This document shows, piece after piece, positions 16,028 through 24,374 of a stretch of 41,765 nt of DNA (its first letter is position 1; every line of letters starts with the position of its first letter). The translations under genes were made by a program, and so were the position numbers. The notes under the pieces were generated by a model. It did no database searches, was not told where the DNA came from, and was given only the letters and a program-made list of their open reading frames with translations. The DNA comes from Pirellula sp. (GTDB lineage: Bacteria > Planctomycetota > Planctomycetia > Pirellulales > Pirellulaceae), in NCBI GenBank assembly GCA_021300155.1, contig JAJTID010000019.1, positions 1 to 41,765 of the forward strand, read 5' to 3'.

Positions 16028-16721
16028 TGATTTTTTGAAGTTACTAGCCTTGGAAGATGTGAGTTCGCAGAACGCTTTGCAGTTAGGCATCCGCTTTGTT
16101 CTCTCGCTTTTGGCTGGTATCGTCGTCGCCCTGGTGTTTCGGCGTAGTCGAGATGAAAGCAATCTCCAGAGCGATCGAGCCATGTTTGCGACATTGGTGT
16201 TGCTTTCGGTTCTAATATGCATGGTGACTGCTGTGATCGGTAACTATGTTGCACGAGCCTTCTCGCTCGCTGGAGCGTTGTCGATCGTTCGATTTCGGAC
16301 GATCGTCGAAGACACACGCGACACAGCTTTTGTCATTTTCACTGTGGTTGTCGGAATGGCGATCGGGTACGGTCAAATTCTCGTTCCACTGATCGGAATT
16401 CCCCTCGTTGCGGTCGCAGCGATATTGCTTAAGGACTGGAGTAAGCCAGAGAATGCTGCTCGCGTATCGGCAACCGGGATCACTGGTTCGCTGCTGGTCC
16501 GCGTCGGATTAGGTATCGATGCGACGGATATCTTGAAGAGCATTCTGTCGGAGAAAACAAATCAATGCACCTGTGTGCAAGTTGCCACGACGAAACAGGG
16601 GGCGGCGATTGAAGTCAAGTATCGAGTTCAACTGATGGCAGGTATCGATCCTGTGCTCTTCGTCAACAAGATGAATCGCATCGAGGGCATACAGTCCGCG
16701 ACTCTCGAACTAGAAACCTAA
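16020..16721 (+). CDS. DUF4956 integral membrane protein
   Basis: A 233-residue protein with about four transmembrane helices (ALQLGIRFVLSLLAGIVVALVF, ATLVLLSVLICMVTAVIG, TAFVIFTVVVGMAIGYG, VPLIGIPLVAVAAILL). Between them is the conserved cytoplasmic loop ALSIVRFRTIVEDTRDTAF, diagnostic of DUF4956. The C-terminal 90 residues form a soluble ferredoxin-like domain. The ATG at 16020-16022 is preferred to a TTG nine bases earlier and overlaps the VTC gene end. The family recurs next to VTC-domain and CotH genes, so it is a likely membrane partner of the polyphosphate-polymerase-like protein (inference). Confidence 0.85.
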   Translation: MDNDFLKLLALEDVSSQNALQLGIRFVLSLLAGIVVALVFRRSRDESNLQSDRAMFATLVLLSVLICMVTAVIGNYVARAFSLAGALSIVRFRTIVEDTRDTAFVIFTVVVGMAIGYGQILVPLIGIPLVAVAAILLKDWSKPENAARVSATGITGSLLVRVGLGIDATDILKSILSEKTNQCTCVQVATTKQGAAIEVKYRVQLMAGIDPVLFVNKMNRIEGIQSATLELET

Positions 16722-16803
16722 GTGCAGCAATGATTTTATTCGGTGTTTATCACCAGCTGTATTTGCAGGGCCTTAGCCAGAAGTAAAACAAAGGAAACTT
16801 AAG

Positions 16804-19311
16804 ATGAAGCGGAATCTATTGGCCAGTACATTGGTATGTCTTGGTTGTGCAGCAGGCGCTTTCGCAATCTTTGCCCAAGAGCGCAGGCCAGACTCGCCAC
16901 CACGCGGAGTTGGTCCAGACCAGTTACCACCGGGTGGTTTTGGTCCTCCCGGCTTCGGTCCACCGGGTATGGGCCCACCAGGCTTTGTCCCACCAGGCTT
17001 TGTCCCACCGGGTATGGGGCCTGTCAACGATTCGATACTGCGCTTGTTGAGTTTGGAAGAAGTACGCAAGGAGATTTCCCTTTCAGAAGAGCAAAAAGGG
17101 AAATGTCAGGAAATAGAAACCAAAGCGGCGCGAACGATCGAAGAAACGATGCGATCGATTGATTTCCCTGGGCTGTTTGAAGCTTCGGAAGAGGAGCGTC
17201 AGAAGGCATTTCAGCGCATGCGAGAAGCCAATGAAAAGTCCAATCGCGAAGCAGCTGACCGCATTCGAGAACTCGTCTCCAAAGAGCAGTGGTTGCGGCT
17301 AGAGCAACTGCAATTGCAGCGTCGCGGGATTCACGCTTTGGGAGATAAGCAAATTCATGACGCACTCCACCTAGAAGGTAAACAACGCGACGAACTGAAG
17401 AAGCTCTTCGATATAGCCCCACCACCTGGCGGGCTTTTCGGTTTCGGATTTGGAGGGCCAGGTCGACCCGGTGGTGAGTTCGGCGGACGTGGCCCTGGGC
17501 CGCAAGGAAATGAAGCAAATCCCGAATTAGAGGCAAAGGCATTGGCGATCCTAAGTACGGATCAAAAAGAGGCCTGGAAGAAGCTCATCGGAGCAAGTTT
17601 TACGTTTCCGGCACCACAGAGAATGGGGCCGCCGATGGGTGAACAGCGAAAGATACTAGCCAAGTTTGATTCCGATACCGATGGAAAACTCAATCGGGAG
17701 GAACGAATCGCTGCACGCGAGTTTCTCAAGATGCAACCCTCTGGAGGCCGAGGCCCAGGTGGATTCGGCGGAATGCGAGGCCCCCGCGGTGGTGGTCCTG
17801 GTCCTGGTGGTCCCGGTGGGGGCCGTGGATTTGGGCCTCCAGGGACGGGGAATCTAGAGCCAGCCACGCCTGGCCCAAAGGTGTCCGTTTCGGATGTGAA
17901 GTCGTATCCCGACGAACCCCTCTATTCCGATCGTGTGATCAGAACTCTGTTTCTGAACTTTGAAAGCGATGACTGGGAAGCAGAACTCGCAGACTTCAAC
18001 AATACGGACGTAGAGTTGCCAGCCAACCTCACGGTCGATGGAAAAGAGTACTCGTCGATCGGCGTACACTTCCGAGGGCAGTCGTCGTTTGGAATGGTAC
18101 CTGCCGGGCATAAGCGATCGCTTAATCTATCGATGGACTTCACGAATGCTGAGCAGAAACTTTACGGTCGAAAGACGTTGAATCTGCTCAATTCGCACGA
18201 AGACCCAAGCTTCTTGCATACGGTGTTGTATCTGGAAGCGGCACAGAAGTATACACTCGCACCTGTTGCTAATTTTGTGCATGTAGTAATTAACGGTGAA
18301 AGCTGGGGGCTCTATTCGAATGCAGAACAGTTTAACAAAGAGTTTATCGAAACGAGATTTAATACATCCAAAGGTACTCGATGGAAAGTCCCTGGCAGCC
18401 CAGGTGCAAGAGGTGGTTTAGAGTACGTCGGGGATGATCTCGCGGCCTACAAAAGAACCTTTGAAATCAAGAGCAAAGAATCCGAAGAAGCATGGAAAGC
18501 ATTGGTCGAGTTGTGCAGAGTTTTGAACACAACCCCCACAGAAGAACTACCTAAGAAGATCGAACCAATTCTCGATGTCGAGGGAGCACTGCACTTTTTG
18601 GCGCTCGATATCGCATTGATCAATAGCGATGGTTACTGGACACGTGCTAGCGATTATTGTTTGTATCGCGATACGAAAGGGGTGTTTCATGTTGTGGTAC
18701 ACGATGCGAATGAAACTCTCAAACCAGGGATGGGGCCGGGCATGGGTGGACCGGGCATGGGTGGACCGGGCATGGGTGGACCGGGCATGGGTGGTCCGGG
18801 CATGGGTGGTCCGGGCATGGGTGGTCCAGGCATGGGTGGTCCAGGGCGCGGCGGTCGAGTTGGTCCTCCCGGTAGTGAACCGCGAGGAGGTGGAGGTTTT
18901 GGCGGTTTCGGATTCGGTGGACCAGGTGGAGGACCAGGGGGCTCTGGGCGTTCTCCTGTCGAACTGGATCCGTTGACAGGACTAGAAGACGCATCCAAAC
19001 CGTTGCGTAGCAAACTGCTCGCTGTTCCTGAATATCGCAAACGTTATTTGGAAATCGTCAAAAAGATCAACGAAGAAATCCTCGGTGGCGATTACTTGAA
19101 AAAGCGACTCGAGCATTACGTGCCGCTGATCGAGCCTTATGTTCAGAAAGATACTCGTAAACTTTCTTCCTACGAAGCGTTCCAAAAGGCTGTGAGTCTT
19201 GAACCGTCGAACGGAGGATCGAACGGTCGTGAAATGTCACTCATCGACTTTGCAGGCGGAAGGTACAGGTATCTCAAGGACTATAAGGAAGCTAAGCAAG
19301 GCGAACGATAA
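16804..19311 (+). CDS. Secreted CotH-family protein with EF-hand and Gly/Pro/Met-rich tracts
   Basis: An 835-residue exported protein. Residues 1-25 form a signal peptide, after an AAGGAAA ribosome site. A Gly/Pro-rich stretch (about 28-77) and a helical LTXXQ-like region (about 80-260) follow. A canonical EF-hand loop lies at 289-300 (D289, D291, D293, K295, N297, E300). The CotH kinase-like domain begins near residue 375 (RTLFLNF, GVHFRGQSSF, KTLNLLNSHEDPSF, NGESWGLYSNAEQFNKEF) and reaches the acidic VVHDANET (633-638). A (Gly-Met-Gly-Gly-Pro)n tract then interrupts the domain before a helical end. CotH proteins phosphorylate spore-coat proteins in Bacillus; in planctomycetes and other bacteria the substrate is unknown. 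It is the third gene of the VTC/DUF4956 operon, 82 bases after DUF4956. Confidence 0.88.
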   Translation: MKRNLLASTLVCLGCAAGAFAIFAQERRPDSPPRGVGPDQLPPGGFGPPGFGPPGMGPPGFVPPGFVPPGMGPVNDSILRLLSLEEVRKEISLSEEQKGKCQEIETKAARTIEETMRSIDFPGLFEASEEERQKAFQRMREANEKSNREAADRIRELVSKEQWLRLEQLQLQRRGIHALGDKQIHDALHLEGKQRDELKKLFDIAPPPGGLFGFGFGGPGRPGGEFGGRGPGPQGNEANPELEAKALAILSTDQKEAWKKLIGASFTFPAPQRMGPPMGEQRKILAKFDSDTDGKLNREERIAAREFLKMQPSGGRGPGGFGGMRGPRGGGPGPGGPGGGRGFGPPGTGNLEPATPGPKVSVSDVKSYPDEPLYSDRVIRTLFLNFESDDWEAELADFNNTDVELPANLTVDGKEYSSIGVHFRGQSSFGMVPAGHKRSLNLSMDFTNAEQKLYGRKTLNLLNSHEDPSFLHTVLYLEAAQKYTLAPVANFVHVVINGESWGLYSNAEQFNKEFIETRFNTSKGTRWKVPGSPGARGGLEYVGDDLAAYKRTFEIKSKESEEAWKALVELCRVLNTTPTEELPKKIEPILDVEGALHFLALDIALINSDGYWTRASDYCLYRDTKGVFHVVVHDANETLKPGMGPGMGGPGMGGPGMGGPGMGGPGMGGPGMGGPGMGGPGRGGRVGPPGSEPRGGGGFGGFGFGGPGGGPGGSGRSPVELDPLTGLEDASKPLRSKLLAVPEYRKRYLEIVKKINEEILGGDYLKKRLEHYVPLIEPYVQKDTRKLSSYEAFQKAVSLEPSNGGSNGREMSLIDFAGGRYRYLKDYKEAKQGER
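18736..18840. repeat. 15-bp tandem repeat encoding (Pro-Gly-Met-Gly-Gly)7
   Basis: Seven near-perfect copies of a 15-base unit (CCGGGCATGGGTGGA type) lie inside the CotH gene, followed by a degenerate eighth at 18841-18855. The copies fall into blocks sharing the last base or the CCA variant, a sign of local expansion. The period is a multiple of three, so length changes keep the frame. Confidence 0.95.
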
Positions 19312-19320
19312 GTCTTCGAC

Positions 19321-19878
19321 TTACTGCCGAGGCAATTTCTCAATGTCACTCCACGTCAGGCCTTGTTTTGCTAACGCAAACGCTCGAACGGAGGAGTTGT
19401 TCAGATAGATGATGAGGCCATAGACTAACAAGGCTATTGATGTAGGAGCGCAGTAGCAAGTTCCCATGGAGATCGAACCCATGACCAAAGCCACAATTCC
19501 CAGGACCCGTCCCTTGAGCCCAAAGTTGAGGATCCCAGCTACGATTTGAATAACACCAGGGATGACTCCCGCCATGCCCATCGAGATATAGGTTGCAAAA
19601 AGAATGGTTTGCATTTGGGCCGGAGATGGGCCATTTGGTGGTTGCTGCAATTTCTGTTGCTGAGCCGCAATCATGCCCGGCATAACAATCGAAACCGCGA
19701 TCAGAATTCCCCCTGTGAGCAAAAGCAAGGCACCGTGAATGATAAGCAATACGGCTATCACACGAATCTGAACCAGAATGGGCGGACTGATCCTCGGTTC
19801 AAAACTAGGAATTCCAGTCCCGGTTTGGCCAACACTCTCTGCTGCGTAGGGATTGTCGATGATTCGATTCCTTCTCAA
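19321..19878 (-). CDS. Four-helix membrane protein of unknown function
   Basis: A 185-residue protein not recognised as a named family. A polar N-terminus with NPYAAES (a frequent planctomycete membrane-protein beginning) precedes four hydrophobic helices: VQIRVIAVLLIIHGALLLLTGGILI, TYISMGMAGVIPGVIQIVAGILNFG, GRVLGIVALVMGSISMG, and PTSIALLVYGLIIYL. A Pro/Gln-rich loop separates the first two. The tail ends in LTWSDIEKLPRQ. The gene converges with CotH, ten bases apart. Confidence 0.7.
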   Translation of the reverse strand: MRRNRIIDNPYAAESVGQTGTGIPSFEPRISPPILVQIRVIAVLLIIHGALLLLTGGILIAVSIVMPGMIAAQQQKLQQPPNGPSPAQMQTILFATYISMGMAGVIPGVIQIVAGILNFGLKGRVLGIVALVMGSISMGTCYCAPTSIALLVYGLIIYLNNSSVRAFALAKQGLTWSDIEKLPRQ

Positions 19879-20519
19879 CTAAATGCAAATGAAAGTCAAA
19901 GTGAAGATTAGCAAACATTAGACCTGTTTTTGCTGCCTGACGAAAGGTCGCAGCTGGACCTCGCTGGGTTGTGATAGGCGAATCCTGTTGTTGTTATGGG
20001 AACGGCCAGAAAAATCAACCCGCATCGCCCGACAAAGAGTCTGATGTGGCTGGCCCCGGTCCGATGCTGAAGAAGCTGTTGGCGTTTTCTTTTTCACCCC
20101 ATCCCAAGGAGACGTTTTGTGGATCGTCGACGAAGAAGCAGCCAACGAAAGAAGAGTTGTCGCGACCAAACCAGCAACTCGATCTGTCGCCAAAGCGAAT
20201 CCGAAATCAACACACCGACTTCGCATCCTGACGATGGAATCCAAGAAGTGCACCTCGAATGGCTTTGATCTAGCGAGCGTGTCGTGGATGACTGCTCCAT
20301 CGTCGGCATTTCTAGAGCCGATAGCCTATGCGTTCGATTCGGAATTTCGTTCAGGCCAACTTCATTTGTGTGCGTGTACTTTTATTTTCGACCTTATTTT
20401 CCTTTTCGACCAGCTATGTGCGTGTCCTTTTAATTTTTAACTTCGACCAGCTCCATGCCGACAAGCGGCCGATAGTGGCGTCTCAGTCCATTGTTCGTGA
20501 TCTGGTTACGGCTATTGCC
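19879..20519. other. Mostly non-coding stretch with one weak small-gene candidate
   Basis: About 640 bases between the membrane-protein gene and the oxidoreductase stop. The only readable candidate is a minus frame at 19918-20226 (or a GTG start at 20253), encoding about 100 residues with a weak hydrophobic N-terminus (VAGLVATTLLSLAAS) and a basic, polar remainder. No good ribosome site is seen and I do not recognise it. Bases 20341-20460 are T-rich with two imperfect copies of a TGTGCGTGT(A/C)CTTTT motif and two of CGACCAGCT. Confidence 0.35.
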
Positions 20520-21572
20520 CTAGGCAGCGAATCGATCGGCGGCGGGAATGATTGCTTGATTTGGTTGCCCTCGCGCGATCGATTGGACGATCTCCATTGC
20601 GATACTCATCGCTGCCGCGCCTGCGTGTCCGCTTACCGTTACCGGTTGACCTGTCGTGATCGCCAACAAAAATTCACGATGCTCTAGGGAGATGGCATTT
20701 ACTCCTGCTGGCTTGATCTCTGTTTTGGACAACCACTCACCGAATAATTGATCTTTCACTTTGGAACGAAGATCGGCGGGCAAGTCATCGGCTTGGCGGT
20801 GTCCCGAAGCTACGTCTGCATGTGGGTCAACCTTGACAACAGTTCCGGCTGCGAAATCAAGGTGACAGACCCCCTCGTCGGAATAAACCTGCATTGTCCG
20901 CTTTGGGCCTTCCGCAATACGAGAAGCGCGAAGCTGAGCCAACGTTCCATTGCGGAATCGCAGTTGTGCAATGGCAAAGTCTTCGTGCTTGCCTAACACA
21001 TTCCAGCCATATGCACGAACTGATTCGATGGGTGATTGAACTAAACTAAGGATCAGATCGATGTCGTGAATCATCAGATCCATCACGATACCGATATCCG
21101 TACTACGACCTGTGTAGGTTCCTTCGCGCGCCGCTTCAATGTAGCGAATTGAATCTCTATTCCAAGATGAGGAAGCTGTTGTCCAGACAGGATTGAATCG
21201 TTCTACATGACCGACTTGGAGCGTGCACTGGTTTTCATGCGCTAGGGCAACCAGACGATGCGCCTCGTCCGTTGTCGCTGCGATTGGCTTTTCCATGAAG
21301 GTATGGATACCACGTTCTAGAGCCCAGGACCCGATTTCATGGTGAAGAAAGGTAGGGGCCGCGACGAGTACGCCATCGACTTGGCCTTCGAGTGATTTAT
21401 AGTCTTCAAATGTTGCAAGCTTTAGATCGTTCTCGACGATGGCTCGCGACTGAGAAGAGGGATCCGCAACGCCGACAAGAGTGCATTCCGAGCTAGCAGA
21501 CAGAAGCTTCGCATGGATGCGGCCCAGATGCCCACCACCGATTACAGCAATGCGTGGACTGACAAGACTCAT
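20520..21572 (-). CDS. Gfo/Idh/MocA oxidoreductase, GnnA-like (sugar-nucleotide 3-dehydrogenase candidate)
   Basis: A 350-residue NAD(P)-dependent oxidoreductase. The Rossmann motif is AVIGGGHLGRIHA, the family EKP motif is MEKPIA, the substrate-domain signature is GHVERFNPV, and the catalytic-type His is in MIHDIDL. It lies 35 bases behind lpxA. Similar enzymes next to lpxA (GnnA) oxidise UDP-GlcNAc at C3 so that GnnB can aminate it, giving lipid A with 2,3-diaminoglucose. No GnnB aminotransferase is seen in this window, so the assignment is tentative. A GGAGAA ribosome site precedes the ATG at 21570-21572. Confidence 0.8.
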   Translation of the reverse strand: MSLVSPRIAVIGGGHLGRIHAKLLSASSECTLVGVADPSSQSRAIVENDLKLATFEDYKSLEGQVDGVLVAAPTFLHHEIGSWALERGIHTFMEKPIAATTDEAHRLVALAHENQCTLQVGHVERFNPVWTTASSSWNRDSIRYIEAAREGTYTGRSTDIGIVMDLMIHDIDLILSLVQSPIESVRAYGWNVLGKHEDFAIAQLRFRNGTLAQLRASRIAEGPKRTMQVYSDEGVCHLDFAAGTVVKVDPHADVASGHRQADDLPADLRSKVKDQLFGEWLSKTEIKPAGVNAISLEHREFLLAITTGQPVTVSGHAGAAAMSIAMEIVQSIARGQPNQAIIPAADRFAA

Positions 21573-21607
21573 GGCTCGTTCTCCAGGTCAACGACGATTT
21601 AAGAGTT

Positions 21608-22447
21608 TTAGGCTGCTTCACGTTCGCTAGCCGAATGGCCAGCCGATGAGCTTCTTCGATCGCGGCCGCGTCCATGCTTGCCTAGATTCGACTCATCGAT
21701 GAAAGCGAAGAGTGTTTCCAGTTCAGGCATCAGCGAACCATTTCCTTGAAGAATTTCACGTGCATGTTTCACCCCCACTTTGGAGCGATACAAAAGTTTG
21801 TGGGCTTCGCTAATCGCTCGAATGGATGGAGTCGAAAAGTTCTTTCGCTTCAGAGCGACAACATTGACGCAACGTGGACGTGCTGGAAATCCTTCGGCCA
21901 GCATGAACGGCGGGATATCTTGCAACACGCGCGAGAGACCGCTGACGAATGCATAGCAGCCGATCGAAGCAAAATGATGCACTGCCACACCGCCGCTTAG
22001 AGTCGCATCGTGTTCGACGCGGACGTGTCCGCCGAGCATGACCGTATTGGCCATGATGACACGATCTTCGACGATACAATCGTGGGCAACGTGGGAATTG
22101 GCCATGAAGTAGCAGTTATGTCCGATTCGCGTTGTGCCTTCGTCTTTCTCGGTACCTCGGTTCACGGTAACGCATTCGCGGAACACGTTGCCATCCCCGA
22201 TGATCACTTGCGTTGGCGAGCCTTGATAGGAGAGATCTTGCGGTTCACCGCCGATCACGCAGCCAGGAAAGAATCGATTGTCGCGACCGATGGACGTGTG
22301 ACCTGTCAACGTCACGCTATTCTCGAGACGCGTGCCGCGACCGATCTTTACATTCGCGCCTACGACGCAATGGTGGCCGATACGAACATCGTCGTCTAAC
22401 TCGGCTCTAGGATCCACCACCGCAGTGTGGGCAATTATTGTTGGCAT
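21608..22447 (-). CDS. lpxA: Acyl-ACP--UDP-N-acetylglucosamine O-acyltransferase LpxA
   Basis: A 279-residue left-handed beta-helix acyltransferase, first step of lipid A synthesis. Hexapeptide repeats begin at the N-terminus (AVVDPRAELDDDVRIGHHCVVG). The conserved block IGGEPQDLSYQG is followed by VFRECVTVNRGT, the catalytic-His segment NSHVAHDC, and the C-terminal helical domain (about 190-250). The last about 25 residues are a basic, Arg/Ser-rich extension beyond the usual length of about 260. Acyl-chain length and sugar preference (GlcNAc or GlcNAc3N) cannot be told by eye. AGGAA precedes the ATG, and lpxC ends 64 bases upstream. Confidence 0.95.
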   Translation of the reverse strand: MPTIIAHTAVVDPRAELDDDVRIGHHCVVGANVKIGRGTRLENSVTLTGHTSIGRDNRFFPGCVIGGEPQDLSYQGSPTQVIIGDGNVFRECVTVNRGTEKDEGTTRIGHNCYFMANSHVAHDCIVEDRVIMANTVMLGGHVRVEHDATLSGGVAVHHFASIGCYAFVSGLSRVLQDIPPFMLAEGFPARPRCVNVVALKRKNFSTPSIRAISEAHKLLYRSKVGVKHAREILQGNGSLMPELETLFAFIDESNLGKHGRGRDRRSSSAGHSASEREAA

Positions 22448-22511
22448 TGGTCAAATTCCTGGCAAAGCGTCATGCTTGTTTGGGAAACTGTTGAACTCGC
22501 TCGCGAACGGT

Positions 22512-23417
22512 TCACGCAGCCTTCCTCACATTGTTTGATTTCCATTCTGAGCTATTCGACAATCGTTGTCGTTCCGCTAGCTCATTCAATTCGGTAGCGA
22601 GCAAACCATTCAATCGATGGCCACTCTTGTGGGCGATGATCTTTCCTTGGATACGGTAACCGCACAAAGAGAGATCACCGATCACATCCAGCAGTTTGTG
22701 GCGAGAGCATTCGTCTTCGAATCGCAATGAATTGTCAATCGGTCCGTTTGGGCCGAATACGACAAGATCGCGATAGGTGACATGCGAGGCCACACCTTTG
22801 GATTGAAGCTGTCGTGCTTCGTGTTCTTCTAAAAACGTTCTTGCGGGAGCAATCGAGTCCGTAAACGTGTCGCGTTCAATCATCAATGTTGAATCGCATT
22901 TGGGCACCGAACTCTCTGTACCGTAGTCCAATTCGTAACGAATGGTGAGTCCAGGATCTCGAGAAGGTATCGCCATGACCCATTGATGTTCGTCACCGAG
23001 TCGGATCGGAGCAGTGACACTCACGGTCTGACAAGGTAGCAGTTGCCGACGATGTCCCGCTCGTTCCAAAGCGATCGCAAAGGCCAATGCACTACCGTCC
23101 ATGCCTGGCATTTCCGGTGCATCGCATTCGACGATACAGTTGTCAATTTCCAGGGCATAAAGAGCCGCCAGCACATGCTCGACCATTTCAACATGCGTAC
23201 CAGCATGCACCAACGTGGTGCGCAATTGCGTATCGCGACGGTAATCGACATGAGCTGGGACTTTCGGTCTACCAGGTAGATCAGTTCGACAGAAAACAAT
23301 TCCAGAATTCGGCTCGGCTGGCAAAAACGTCAAGCTGACAGCACGTCCAGACCAGTAGCCTCGTCCGCTAACGTGCGTCACATGCTCAATCGTTTGTTGA
23401 AACCGTAGTTGCTGCAT
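22512..23417 (-). CDS. lpxC: UDP-3-O-acyl-N-acetylglucosamine deacetylase LpxC
   Basis: A 301-residue zinc amidase, the committed step of lipid A synthesis. The zinc ligands are H81 (in HVEMVEHVLAAL), H240 and D244 (RHKLLDVIGDL), with E80 and H267 (HKSGH) as catalytic residues. The GMDGSA segment of the first domain is also present. The protein has no FabZ domain, unlike fused versions in some phyla. The gene follows the Skp/OmpH-like gene by about 50 bases and precedes lpxA, an operon that shows the cell makes lipopolysaccharide. Confidence 0.95.
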   Translation of the reverse strand: MQQLRFQQTIEHVTHVSGRGYWSGRAVSLTFLPAEPNSGIVFCRTDLPGRPKVPAHVDYRRDTQLRTTLVHAGTHVEMVEHVLAALYALEIDNCIVECDAPEMPGMDGSALAFAIALERAGHRRQLLPCQTVSVTAPIRLGDEHQWVMAIPSRDPGLTIRYELDYGTESSVPKCDSTLMIERDTFTDSIAPARTFLEEHEARQLQSKGVASHVTYRDLVVFGPNGPIDNSLRFEDECSRHKLLDVIGDLSLCGYRIQGKIIAHKSGHRLNGLLATELNELAERQRLSNSSEWKSNNVRKAA

Positions 23418-23468
23418 TCGGAATTGTTTTCTACTTACAAAAGTCTCGAACCGTCAGATAGCACAAGT

Positions 23469-24158
23469 CTACTTGCGGTTTCCAGTCACAGGAGTTGACA
23501 TTCGATTCCCAGCGTTATTGGTTGCTGCTGAGGGAACTGCGGGAACACGCGACTTTAGTACGTAGAGAACGTAGTCGGTTACATCCAATCCTGGGGATTG
23601 GAACAATACGTCACGCTGAACACCAAAGCTAACCGATTGCGGGTTCTTTGGATTCATTTCATTTTGTTCTTTACTGTACCGAAGAACGAGATCGAACTTG
23701 TAAGCTTCCGCAACTGTGTTGATCGCAGCGGTCACGTCTTGGTACGATTTGGCCATCACGGTTGCTCGCTTCTCAGCAAACTCTTTTTCTTGACCCAAGA
23801 AGTCAACTCGAAGCTTACTCTCTTGATTAAGCAATTGTTCTTGCTTCGCTTTGAAGTCAGGAGAGTTCGTGTCAAAAGTGCTCGCCACTTTTTCGCTTTC
23901 GGCCAGCAATGAAGTCCGACGTTGTTCAATTTGTTCCTGCGCTGTTTTCACCTCGGCATTGAGGCGTTCCATCTCTGCATTCAAGTTGGGATGATTCTTG
24001 ATGATGTAGCCAACATCGACCAATGCCACGGAAGTCGCGCCTGTCTTGGGAGGCTGAGATGGTGGTGTGTTGCCTGCCGCTGCAGGAGCTTGAGCGAGGG
24101 CGTTTGCTGAGCAAATCCCCATCATGGCGACGGTCGCGAGAGAAATTCGTAAACGCAC
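23469..24158 (-). CDS. OmpH/Skp-family periplasmic chaperone
   Basis: A 229-residue exported protein. It has a signal peptide (about 1-22, ending ALAQ), then the OmpH/Skp start VALVDVGYIIKNHP, a long coiled-coil arm (about 60-150, rich in Glu, Lys and Gln), and the closing YKFDLVLRYS strand. Skp holds unfolded outer-membrane proteins in the periplasm. The start is GTG at 24156-24158, backed by AAGGAG with a nine-base spacer. The C-terminal 30 residues are Asn/Ala/Pro-rich. It heads the lpxC-lpxA-gfo group, the same association as skp with lpx genes in proteobacteria. Confidence 0.85.
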   Translation of the reverse strand: MRLRISLATVAMMGICSANALAQAPAAAGNTPPSQPPKTGATSVALVDVGYIIKNHPNLNAEMERLNAEVKTAQEQIEQRRTSLLAESEKVASTFDTNSPDFKAKQEQLLNQESKLRVDFLGQEKEFAEKRATVMAKSYQDVTAAINTVAEAYKFDLVLRYSKEQNEMNPKNPQSVSFGVQRDVLFQSPGLDVTDYVLYVLKSRVPAVPSAATNNAGNRMSTPVTGNRK

Positions 24159-24203
24159 TTGTTAGCACTCCTTGCTAAATGACTGTGAATGTCGTGGCTG
24201 TGA

Positions 24204-24234
24204 TTGTCGTGATGACAATAGTCGTCGTGATGAC
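24204..24234. promoter_or_regulatory. Paired 11-bp repeat with small inverted repeats upstream of the skp-lpx operon
   Basis: GTCGTGATGAC occurs twice, at 24206-24216 and 24224-24234, 18 bases apart; each copy is a small inverted repeat around GTGAT. The left one extends to TTGTC/GACAA (24204-24218). The pair lies about 50-75 bases before the Skp-like start, a typical operator position, but no regulator is identified. Confidence 0.4.
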
Positions 24235-24374
24235 AGTGTTGTCTGTGACGGTTTTGTTCACATATTTTCAAACGACAATCGATCCGTCGATCGTCGCAGT
24301 GTTTGGCTAGGACGATATTTACCCCTAGATCCGGCCCAATTCTGACAATTCATGAAGCTCGCGTAAATAGCGAT

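Noticed and set aside
18629-19040. Repeat-rich frames overlapping the CotH Gly/Pro/Met tract
   Set aside because: They arise from the 15-base repeat read in other frames; the CotH frame continues through with matching domain sequence on both sides.
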